Below are positions 32,490 through 42,461 of a stretch of DNA of 64,000 bases, piece by piece (within the stretch, counting starts at the first letter, position 1; every line of letters begins with the position of its first letter). The notes under the pieces were generated by a model. It saw only the letters and a list, made by a program, of their open reading frames with translations. It was not told the DNA's origin and ran no database searches. The position numbers and the translations under genes were made by a program. This stretch comes from Galerina marginata. Taxonomy: Eukaryota > Basidiomycota > Agaricomycetes > Agaricales > Galerinaceae. The DNA is taken from positions 310,001 to 374,000 of the forward strand of contig JAECYW010000021.1 of the NCBI GenBank assembly GCA_023014335.1, written 5' to 3'.

Positions 32490-35384
32490 ATGTCTTCTTA
32501 CACCCCAAACCCCGCTGACGATGTCTCCATTGCCACCATCCGTACCCTCGCCGCCGACGTCGTCGCAAAGGCGAACTCGGGTCATCCAGGTCATTCCCAC
32601 TTGGCATATGAGTCTTTATCGCGCAGTCTTATCGTCCATTGTCGTCAGGTGCACCTATGGGCATGGCCCCTGTAGCACATATTCTTTTTTCTCGGTAGGC
32701 CATCTTCTATCCACGTAGTTGCCTGATCGTGACGGTTAATCTGCATCTCTAAATACCTTTAGCTTCCTAAACGCCAACCCCAAGGACTCTAAATGGTTTA
32801 ATCGCGATCGATTTGTCTTATCAAATGGGTCAGCACCTCTTCCTTATCGTATACTTTATTCTTATAATTCTCTTTAATTCGCAGACACGCGTGAGTCCCA
32901 ATATAATCACCGGCATTTAGGGGTGCCTCAATCTCCAAATTTAGATGCGCGCTCCAATATGTTCTTCTTCATCTTATGGGCTACAAGCTGACCATGGATG
33001 ATCTCAAACAATTCCGTCAACTTAACTCTAAGACCCCAGGTCACCCTGAGGCTGGTCATACCGATGGTCAGCTTCCAGACAATTCTTGAAGAGAATAGAT
33101 ATTTATATCTAGCTCGTCGTTCACAGGTATTGAAGTTACCACTGGTCCTCTCGGTCAAGGCTTCGCCAATGCTGTCGGTTTGGCGATGGCACAGGCCCAT
33201 ATGGCTGCCAGTTTTAACAAAGATGGTTTCGATTTGATCAACAACTACACTTACGGTAAACAACTTCCCGCAATCTGAATCCTGAGATTCCTAAATGATC
33301 GTCGAAGTATTTACCGGTGACGGCTGCCTTATGGAGGGCGTAGCCAGCGAAGCCGCTAGTTTGGGAGGACACCTCCAACTAGGCAATCTCATCGTCGTAA
33401 GTTCGACGTTTATCCATACCCATTCTTCTGAATCGTCGATTGATGGCTTCTTTTCAGATCTATGACGACAATCGTAAGTCAGATGCTTTGACCTTGTCAT
33501 CGCATAAATAAACTTCTCGATAGATATTACAATCGACGGAGATACAGCTGTCGCTTTCACCGAAAACGTGGAGCAGCGTTTCCTCGCATACGGCTGGCAG
33601 GTTCTGCACGTTAACAATGGAGACACGTGAGTAACCCGGGGAATTCTTCCATCAATTATCGAAATTTCTTGATAGTGATTATGCTGGGATCTATGAGGCC
33701 ATTGTCGAGGCTCGCAAAGAAAAGAACAAGCCTACAATCATCCGCCTTAGGACCACCATCGGTTTTGGTTCCAAGCAACAAGGAACTCACGGTGTTCACG
33801 GTTCCCGTAAGTCATTGATGCCCATCGTTTTTGCTCTTTTCGCTCATTTTCTCTGAAGCCCTCAAAGCTGACGATATCCAGGCCTTGAAAACAAAATTCG
33901 GGTTCCCGCCCGAACAGTCATTCCATGTCCCTCAGACGACATATGACTTCTACGCCGAAATCGGCAAACGAGGTGCTGCCCTCGAGGCCAGTTGGGATTC
34001 GCTCCTCCAGGCATACGGTCAGAAATTCCCCAAAGAACACGCCGAGCTCACTCGTCGCATCTCTGGCAAGCTTCCCGATGGCTGGGAGAAAACACTCCCG
34101 CAATACACACCTGCTGACGCTGCTCAGGCATCTCGTAAACTTTCTGAGATCGTTCTGACTGCCATCATCCCAGCTCTCCCTGAGTTAATCGGAGGATCCG
34201 CTGACTTGACTGGAAGTAACTTGACGAAGGTCAAGGGTAGCATTGACTTCCAGCCGCCCAGCACTGGTCTGGGATCATATGCGGGAACATACGTCCGATA
34301 TGGTGTCCGGGAGCACGGAATGGGTGCCATTGCAAACGGCCTGCACGCTTATGGCGGCATTATCCCGTTCGTTGCTACTTTCTTGGTATTTAATTCCGAT
34401 TGCTTTGGATATTCGGCTATTCATTAACCATCTCCAGAACTTCGTGTCTTATGCGTCTGGTGCCGTTAGGTTGTCTGCTTTGACTGGTCATCAGGTCATT
34501 TGGGTTGGTGAGTCAGTGAAAAAAAATCACCTGAAGTTTTCAACTGATTCCTGTTTGCGTAAAGCCACCCATGATTCTATTGGACTAGGTGAAGATGGAC
34601 CCACCCATCAACCTGTTGAGACAGCCGTCGCTCTGCGCGCAACTCCCAACCTGGCATTCTGGCGTCCAGCTGATGGTAACGAGACTTCTGCTGCATACCT
34701 TTCGGCCATAAACTCCAGGAAGACGCCTTCCGTCTTGTCGCTCTCCCGTCAAAACTTGCCTAACCTAGTCGGCTCGACCATTGAGAATGCTCTCCGCGGT
34801 GGCTACGTTTTGCATGAAGTCGCCGACGAGGATCTTACGATCGTCAGCACTGGAAGCGAAGTCAGCATCGCTGTGGAAGCGGTTTCTAAGCTCAAGGGCG
34901 AGGGTATCAAAACCCGTATTGTCAGCTTGCCTTGCTGGTTGACGTTCGACCAGCAGGATGAGGCATACCGATTGAGTGTCCTGAGGAGCGGCGCGCCAAT
35001 TCTCTCTTTGGAGGCTCTTTCTGTGAGTATTTTGGCTTCGGAGGATTCATGGCATTGTTTTAACCAGGATGTTTTCTTTAGACTGTTGGATGGGCGAAGT
35101 ACAGCCACGAGGTATTGATTTTTATAACCGGTAATTTGGTCCCAGAGTTGACATTCTTTCTAGCAATACGGTTTGCCTGCTTGGGGAGCCTCCGCTCCTT
35201 ATCAGAAGGTCTACGAGAAATTTGGGATCACCGGCACAAGTACGTTTGAATGTGAAAGTGTTATTGGTTTGATCTGACCTGGCTGTTTCCAGATATCGCC
35301 GCTGTTGGCAAGAAGGTTGTCGAGTTCTACAAACAGCGGGGCGGCAAAGTAATTTCCCCATTGGAGAAGGCTATTCATCTGTAA
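32490..35384 (+). CDS. TKL1: Transketolase
   Basis: Thiamine-diphosphate enzyme of the non-oxidative pentose phosphate pathway, cytosolic. The N-terminus [20 protein letters not shown] leads to the conserved [20 protein letters not shown]. The diphosphate-binding motif is [34 protein letters not shown]. Later blocks: [76 protein letters not shown] and PVMS-like [22 protein letters not shown]. The end is [11 protein letters not shown]. About 12 exons and about 680 residues, the usual length. One exon is only six bases (32885-32890). Convergent with QCR7. Confidence 0.96.
32885..32890 (+). other. 6-nt microexon in transketolase
   Basis: ACACGC lies between a 56-base intron (GTCAGC...CGCAG) and a 54-base intron (GTGAGT...TTTAG). 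With it the protein reads VLSNG-H-A-CALQY, where the GHAC stretch is invariant in transketolases. Skipping it keeps the frame but removes His and Ala from the active-site region. Confidence 0.8.
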
Positions 35385-35606
35385 AGTTTAGAAAATTCAG
35401 TATCATCCGTAGAAACCAATATGAAGAGTATATATAGACGCTTGTCAGTTTGAATAACATATTCTGTTACTTGTATCTTGGCTGTCTCCGGAAGCAGAGC
35501 TTAGTTTCGGGTTCGATTTTCAAGCCTTCAGTGTATGATTCGCCTCGAATTAATGGGAAGTATAGGGATGAATCGAAGCAGGACTCTACGGATCCGGTTG
35601 ATAAAT

Positions 35607-36160
35607 CTATTTCCTTTCAACGACGAGAGTGTCCCAGGTTTTCCTCTCTTGGTCCTCCTTCAACACGTCGGTCACATGAGGTTCTAAATAGCGAACATCC
35701 TGTTGGTATGTATCGCTCTTGAGTTTCCCGAACAAAGTACTGCAGGGATGAACGCACCTCGGACACTGGCATCCATTCAGATTTTGCCAGAGGAGCGTGG
35801 AGGACGCTGGCCTGGGAAGCGCGCTTGAAGCGGTATGTGCGGTCATAGTTTTCTCCGGGAGTCAAACGGGACAGGGCCTTTGGCATCGTCAATATAGAAG
35901 TCGACAATGAAACGAAAGACGCGGTCAACATACCCGCTGAACGGTGGGGTTTTCTTCCACCACTATGAGACAAGAAGTATGAGCGACAAATAAACAAAGC
36001 AGGATAATTTGGAGCGCGTACAGAGGTCGTCGTACTTGAAGCCGTACTTCCTGTAACCCATGGCATTTGCATACCAGTTGGCAATGGGAGTAACCCACTT
36101 GGTCAGTGTCCGCGACGACCTGACATAGGGAGCGAGAGACAGGCTCAGAGGGCCAAACAT
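35607..36160 (-). CDS. QCR7: Ubiquinol-cytochrome c reductase subunit 7 (complex III)
   Basis: Small matrix-side subunit of the bc1 complex that contacts cytochrome b. Exons from the ATG at 36160 give MFGPLSLSLAPYVRSSRTLT, KWVTPIANWYANAMGYRKYG and FKYDDL, then VEENPTVQR, ALSRLTPGENYDRTYRFKRA, and HAPLAKSEWMPVSEDVRYLE, then PHVTDVLKEDQERKTWDTLV. YRKYGxKYDDL, EENPxxQ, Y-R-x-x-R-A and DVxYLxP are the family's conserved blocks. The final exon ends at TAG 35607. Head-to-head with NDK. Confidence 0.94.
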
Positions 36161-36341
36161 TATCGAGAATTCGTTAAGGACAGTCTATGCGGTTGAGCAG
36201 ACAAAGGACACCGAACGGAGGTTTCCGGGAATGTATTTGGCTGCATTTGGACGATGTGGCGGATATGCGATGGACGCGATAGTTTAAATTTAAAAATCTG
36301 GCCGTTTTTCTAATCAAGTCCATCGTTTCGACCAGCCCACC
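36161..36341. promoter_or_regulatory. Shared upstream region, QCR7 and NDK
   Basis: The 181 bases between divergent start codons, including TTTAAATTTAAAAAT about 50 bases before the NDK ATG. Confidence 0.45.
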
Positions 36342-37049
36342 ATGTCTGTTACAGAACGCACCTACATCATGATCAAGGTCTGTAGCCTTCTGCTGTCCTA
36401 TACTTTGTCTGATCTACGCGTCGCGACGTGCAGCCCGACGGCGTCCAGCGCAACCTCGTCGGCAAGATCATCGCCAGATTCGAGGAACGTGGCTTCAAGC
36501 TCATTGCCCTTAAACTCGTTCAATCCACAGAGGCGCACCTCGAAAAGCGTGCGTGTTTTCTCTCCAGCGTCTTTGCGCTTTAATCTTTGATCACTCCCGT
36601 AATCTAATCACGCCATCTTGCTTCCCCATCCGCAGACTACGCTGATCTCAAGGGAAAGGCCTTCTTCCCCGGACTGATCAAGTACATGGCCTCCGGTCCC
36701 GTTGTGGCCATGGTCTGGCAAGGTCTTGATGCTGTTAAGACCGGCCGTGTCATGCTCGGTACTACCAACCCCCTGCAATCCCCCATCGGTCAGTAAATCT
36801 GAGCGCTATGTCATAGACAACCCCGTCGTTAATATTCCTTGCAGGATCTATCCGTGGCGATTACTGCCTCGCCGTTGGCCGTAACATCTGCCACGGTTCC
36901 GACTCCGTCGACAGCGCTGAAAAAGAGATCGCTCTGTGAGTACCTGCTCTCTAATCCGTTTCAGGCCGCAAGCTAATTTTATATATAGCTGGTTCCCCGA
37001 GGGTGTCGTTCAATACACCAGCGCTATGGAGCAATGGATCTTCGAGTAA
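36342..37049 (+). CDS. NDK1: Nucleoside diphosphate kinase
   Basis: Transfers the gamma phosphate of ATP to other nucleoside diphosphates through a phospho-His. Exons join to [100 protein letters not shown] and [20 protein letters not shown]. The NxxHGSDS motif has the active-site His (NICHGSDS). The end is [21 protein letters not shown] at TAA 37047-37049. About 151 residues, the standard length. At least five exons. Confidence 0.96.
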
Positions 37050-37577
37050 ACGATTTGAATTCTGATTAGATCCCGTCACGTGTATAGTAAAAGCTCGTTT
37101 TGAAAATACAACTTGCCATCCCTCATTTGCACAAAACCGCGGTGACTCGCGACATTTGCTCAACTTGATTTCGTTTCATTCCTTGACACCCCCTGGCGGC
37201 CCATTTGGTGTCAATTTTGGTGCGGTCCTGCGGCACCAAGTAGACACATCTTTTCACTGCGGGCATTTGCCGATACAATCAACATAAAATCGAAGCTTGT
37301 ATTTTCAATTTCTTCATGACAAATGCTTCAGTAAAATCACTGGTTATATTTTGATTATGAGCAACATGTTTTATTCGATACCTTCTTCTGTATAATCACC
37401 GCTTAGTATCAAAATAAAAGCAAAGCTTGTATGGAAGATTGAACTTTGAAAACAGACGAAAAAAACTTCAACACGGCAATCTTCGGCTATGACATTTAAT
37501 TCACTTTTGAGTTTCCGCCGAAAACTCTTAAAATGGACTCAGGTCAGGTGACAGCAGGAAACGGGACACGGCAAGTT
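37050..37577. other. AT-rich intergenic, start of repeat island
   Basis: No gene supported. AT-rich sequence with loosely repeated AAAATC/CAAAGCTTGTAT motifs (near 37290 and 37425). Ends at the duplicated 8-base target GGCAAGTT (37570-37577). Confidence 0.5.
37570..37577. repeat. Target site duplication, left copy
   Basis: GGCAAGTT immediately before the left inverted repeat, identical to 38656-38663. Confidence 0.7.
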
Positions 37578-38655
37578 GGCACTGTACCTATAGTGGTAGG
37601 TTTCCCGCGAATTAATATCTAAAATTAATTCGCGCCGCAGGCGCAAGGAAAAAATTAATTCACTGCTGAACCAATTGTACAAAAACTTCCTGGATGGGTC
37701 AGCTAAACAGTAGAAAGCCTTGCTGTTCTTGCTTGAACAACAAGAAGTAAATTATTTCTTGTACTGGATGATAATTAATTTTTCTCCATTCCTCAATATA
37801 AATTAATTCTCTCCTGAGCTATAGCCACAAGAAAGTTCTCAATGATCAGATATGCAGGTACCACCTTTATCATCCTGGCTATGAGATGGAAGCACCACAG
37901 AATTATCTGTCTACCAAATAATATCCAATTATTTCTTGACTCTCTCAATCATGGACAGTAAGCCTCTCTTGAAGTTTGATCTTGAATGCTGTAAGCTGGA
38001 ATAAAATTACAAACCAACACAAGCCACCATACATTGAAATATGACCTCCAAATTTCAGTCAAGGAATCCAGAAACATATGTACCCAGTATAAAGCATAAA
38101 TTCCATTTGACTTTCCAGAAATTGCACTCAACTTCGGACTAGATGACTAATTTTTTCCAGGCGCTTCGCGCGGACTACATACACACTAAGCGCTTGGAAT
38201 TGAGGCGCCAAATTGAATATATCCAGTAAATTTTGTCCTGCATTGAATGAAATATTGATTTTTTCTCCGCACCCTGCACACTATACCTGTACAAAAAATT
38301 CTCTATCTGTCTATAGATATATCTTCATATTTTTAAAGCCTTTTTGGAGAATGGAACGGCCCCTTCAGTGGACTGTAGTCATACATTGCCTGAAAGATCA
38401 GACAGGAACTACACATTTTATGTTGCTCTCTCTAAATGACCGTCATTTTTTTTAAAAAGTCAGGTGTATAAAATGAATTGTAGTCTATGAACTATTCTCT
38501 TAAGCTCTTTTATTTTTTTGAGCTGTGTTTGGTAGTGTACAACGCGATGAAGTGCAAGGACTCGATTCACAGCCCAGGATCAAAGTTGTGCCGCATTAGG
38601 TTAGGTTTAAAACTCCGCCAGGACCTAACTCGCCTACCACTATAAGTGGACTGCC
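37578..38655. mobile_element. Non-autonomous TIR element, 1.08 kb, with 8-bp target duplication
   Basis: Terminal inverted repeats of 23 bases at 37578-37600 and 38633-38655 match at 19 of 23 positions; the inner 12 bases (TATAGTGGTAGG) are identical. The octamer GGCAAGTT directly flanks both ends (37570-37577 and 38656-38663); one more base, G, also matches. The interior is AT-rich and has only short frames, so no transposase is encoded. An 8-base duplication is usual for hAT elements and 9 bases for Mutator types. The GG-starting ends are not classic for hAT, so the superfamily is left open. Confidence 0.72.
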
Positions 38656-38663
38656 GGCAAGTT
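38656..38663. repeat. Target site duplication, right copy
   Basis: GGCAAGTT immediately after the right inverted repeat. Confidence 0.7.
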
Positions 38664-39399
38664 GAACCAGAGTCGCACCAAATCCCTTGCTTCGACATCG
38701 ACCTCAACCTCCCCTCTTCCGTCTCTATGCCTCGTCTTTTTACTTAATACGCCCATGTAATTGGACGACCAATCTTATCCGCCAAAGCCAAGCTACCTGG
38801 GATGAATGCTCGACAAGATCGATTTCCAAACAGCGGCGCAGGCATGCCGCCAACGATAAACACAGCGGATTTTAAAGAAGGGCAGGGAGTATCTCAACCA
38901 CCTACAATCTAATGTATACCCCAAGGCATGAAACGACGCCACCGCCGGCCAATTGGTATGGCACTCGTGCTCTCACTTTTACTTACCACTGACAAGTATC
39001 AACTTCATAGGATGGCTATTGCAAACCGCTGGTAACTAACGATGGAGTTGGAGAGGGAAAGCAGTATGGTACGTTATTTGGAAATTACACGCTGTCACCT
39101 CACTACTAGTAACCTAGCCCTTTCATTCTAGGTTACAAATACCCTGCCGACTGTAGGTTTTGGACCCACTTGTTCTTTGCCCACTGGCAAACCCCGCCCT
39201 TGGTCCCAAGACAAAATTGACGCCGCCACTTCCAAGCCATGGAATAACCTAGTTTCAAGACCTATTGCTGGCGTGGGTCTTGGCCATCCGACTCAAAAGG
39301 TTGCTCGTTTACGCAGAGGAAGTAGATAGGGAAATTCAAGGGATCGCAAACCTGCACGGGAGACAGGTAAGGGTACCGACAGGTGCGGGTACGGGTAGC
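38664..39399. other. Intergenic between the two repeats
   Basis: No supported gene; short frames only. The last 40 bases carry direct GGGTA/ACGGGT-type repeats that recur beyond the palindrome (39573-39600). Confidence 0.5.
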
Positions 39400-39571
39400 G
39401 ACTCGCATACCCGCGACGTTCAAAACGAGCCCAAGAACTCGTTTTTTGGTGGAGAAACGAGTGAGTTAGACCCGATTTCATGAAAATCATCGAAATTAGG
39501 TCTAACTCACTCATTTTTCCACCGTTTTCGACGTTTTTAGAGCCGTTTTGACGGTTAAACCTGTGCGAGTC
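39400..39571. repeat. Long imperfect palindrome (foldback/MITE-like)
   Basis: Two arms of about 73 bases (39400-39472 and 39499-39571) are inverted copies with scattered mismatches around a 26-base spacer. The inner parts GTGAGTTAGACC and GGTCTAACTCAC are perfect. Because of this symmetry both strands encode a near-identical peptide (TSELDPIS on plus, MSELDLIS on minus) in spurious frames. Outside the arms, both sides carry CGGGTACGGGTA repeats in the same orientation. The RNA would fold to a long hairpin. Confidence 0.75.
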
Positions 39572-40315
39572 ACGGGTACGGGTACTGGCGGGTGCAGGTG
39601 CAGGTTGGCGCCAAGACACCCGCGGATTACCCATTCAAAATTCAAATAGATGTTTTTAAAGGCTATATGTATTGATATTAGAAGTTTTCAATACATCCTT
39701 GTTTCTACCCAAAATTAGTGACCCACAAATTAAACACATTTGTGGGAGGCGGTATGATGCAATCAGTACACAAACTTTGAACGTTTTACTGAGGTCGGCG
39801 CGAGGGGTATGGCGCGTTCTTTCCGGACATCACATGACGACACTCCATTTTAAGAATTGGGTTTTCGGCGGAAGTGATCAACTGTTATAATTATTAATAA
39901 CTCAGATAAAATACTGCCGTCGTGCCGTCAAAGCCAAGACTTTTGAATATATCTTGAATATCATCCTCAATAAAATCTTTGCTTATTTTAAAAATACAAC
40001 CGATGATTATATTGATGAAGAAATTGAAATCCTGATTGTCAATATCTTCACAGTACAATCCAGTGAAGGTATCAGTGAAGATGGTTTGAATGTATTAAAA
40101 ATAAAATCTCGATACAAGTCGACGATTGTATCGGCAAATGTCCGCAGTGTTTCTCACAGCTAATGGGAATAAGCTTCTTAACCGGAGACGAGTCCGACGA
40201 CGTGTTCAATGTTCATCTGCATTTGCGATCATAAAGTGGATGTGGTAATAATCCATTCTCTTTCCTACTCCCACCATCGATGGTAACCTCAAAGTTCGCC
40301 ACCCGGCTTGTGTAT
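39572..40315. other. AT-rich intergenic
   Basis: GGGTAC-type repeats near 39573-39600, then AT-rich sequence. A 69-codon plus frame (39954-40163) has no recognisable content. Confidence 0.45.
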
Positions 40316-41891
40316 ATGCGCGTCTTCTTACCACTGCTTGTGCTATTGCACTGGCTCCCAAGCACTCTGGCTCTGAAGGGTGATTCAGCCTGCAAACGAG
40401 ATGTATGTGTTACTGCGATGGTTGATGGCGATATGGTCAATTGTAGGTCCCTCATCCTCCATGCGTAATCATCCTCTAATGAACTTCAGACGAAGTAACT
40501 GGATTGCGACAGCCTATGGGCTGGCTCGCCCTGTAAGCTACTTTCATATAGCTGTGAGAAGAACAACGCGCTTAACTTGAAACAGAGGATTCGGGAAACA
40601 GATGATTAATACTCACTCCGTCATTATGTGGAAGAACGACGACGGGACGACGACCCTATCTCAGCGATACACGACTGGCTTCCGCGAACCCCGCCCCGTC
40701 TCCGACCCGCCGCGCGTTGCAAGCCTCGTTGAGCCCAAGTCCATGGTAAGGCGCTTACCCGTTCGAGTACCACTTGGTCCGGCTAATCCTCGCTTCGCAG
40801 ACTCGTCCCGCCCAATCAACGACCTTCGCCTTCCAAATGCCTCTCAACCGCTCCTTGATAGCCAGTGCCGATCCTCGCGAGGCAATGGTATATGCGTACT
40901 CCCGCGACAGGCCAGACAAAGACGCAGCTTCGACTCTTTCCAAGCATCGCTCCGTTGGTTACTTTTCGTTGGATCTCACCAAAGAACTGCCTTCCACTGG
41001 CATGATGATGCCTAAACCGCCCAGTAAACCCGCTATGGGGACAAATGTCTACAAGAGACTCGAAAAACTTATTATCCTCCACGGTTTCCTTGTATCGCTC
41101 GGTTTCTTGGTCGTGTTGCCTGCTGGGTCGTTAATTGGGCGATGGGGAAGGTCGTTTACCCCGAAATGGTTCAAAGCTCATTGGATATCCAATATGGCCA
41201 TAGCCCTCCCCGTTATTACGCTAGGAGTGCTCCTCGGCCCAGCAGTAGTCTATTCCAAGGAGTCCTTCCGAATCCATTTTGCGAACGCTCATGAGGCAAG
41301 TCAGCAAACAAGGCTGAGTAACGCCAAAGCTTATTTTGTTCTATCTATAGATCTATGGAATTGTTCTTCTGTTCATTTATTACGCGCAGGTATTATTGGG
41401 ACGCTACATTCACGAACGCCGTCTGCAACTCGCTCGGCTGGGTCCCATCACTCATCCCCATCCACCGTTGAACATTTTGCACATCGCTCTCGGCGTTGCC
41501 ATTATTGCTCTCGCGTTCTTCCAGGTAAGATCGCAGGAGAGTTATTCATGCTATCACGTAGCTGATGGTATGTCACCATAGGTTCGCAGCGGTTTGGAAT
41601 GGTGGGAGACTTTGACAGGCCGCGGACCAATAACAAGTTGGGCCCTTCCACTGTGGAAAGCGTGGATTGTTGTATGTGTCTTCATAAAGTGCGAATCCCA
41701 TGCATTCATATAACTAACTTTGTCGATAGGTCCTACCGGTTGCGTATTTCGCAGGCTATGCACTGCTTCCTCGCCAACTCCGCCTGGAGAGAGAAGCTGC
41801 TTATGCTCCTCTCGCTGTCGCATCCTCTGATCGCGATGATCGTTCACACCTGTTGGCTGAAGAAGATGAAGATCAAGCACATCCGCGATGA
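40316..41891 (+). CDS. DOMON-cytochrome b561 membrane protein
   Basis: Likely secretory-pathway or plasma-membrane transmembrane electron carrier. I chose the ATG at 40316, because it gives a clean signal peptide (MRVFLPLLVLLHWLPSTLAL). An extracellular DOMON-like heme domain follows (EVTGLRQPMGWLA, GFGKQMINTHSVIMWKNDDG, TTFAFQMPLNRSLIASAD, VYAYSRDRPDKDAAS). Then comes the b561 core with helices LEKLIILHGFLVSLGFLVVL, HWISNMAIALPVITLGVLLG, ICGIVLLFIYYAQVLLGRYI and LNILHIALGVAIIALAFFQV. His residues in or near these helices (HGF, HWI, HE before ICG, LHI) fit the two-heme ligand pattern. The tail is acidic (LLAEEDEDQAHPR). Several introns. Confidence 0.85.
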
Positions 41892-42461
41892 ACAGCAGTG
41901 TGAATGAATGTTTCTTAATTCAATAACATTTGTCAATGTAAATTGTATTCGAGAGACCTTGTTGGTAGATTATGTACACAAAAACACCTATTACACCGAT
42001 AACACCGATAAAAAGCAAAAACAAGAGAAGGACAGATTTTATATAATAAAAAATATGAAGTGAAGGTATAAATGAGAGTTATGGTCGAGGGTATGAGGTG
42101 GAAATACCAGGGAGAGTGTGAGTGATTGTGAATGTGCAATAAATTATTGAATGTGTTGTGCGATGGTGTTTCCCTATGTCATGCAATAATCTCGAATCGT
42201 CCCTGCCTCGGTCGAAGTGGTCGGTCATAAATGACTGCCAAATCCCAACGCCAGTAAGACGTCCTTGGCCGGCAGCGTGCGTGCGCGCGTGCCCAGATAA
42301 CCGACTCCGATTGCGACTCCAACGGTGAACGACTTCGGCCCCAAAATGAGCCTGACGCTGCCGATTCCATTGGCAAGACGGTGCTGGTCATCCCGCTGTC
42401 GCATTGGTGGCCGTGTCGAGTGGCCAAGAAGATACAGAGTTATTTATTTAATTTTAATCCT
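41892..42461. other. Intergenic, convergent 3' ends
   Basis: About 570 bases, AT-rich near 41900-42150. An 82-codon minus frame (42427-42179) has no recognisable features. Confidence 0.5.

Noticed and set aside
39265..39634. Coding genes on both strands over the palindrome
   Set aside because: Both frames exist because the DNA is an inverted repeat. Their shared SELDxIS peptide is a by-product of symmetry.
42179..42427. An 82-codon minus frame downstream of the EST1/SMG6-like gene
   Set aside because: No conserved motif, no splice context and a composition like random GC-rich sequence.
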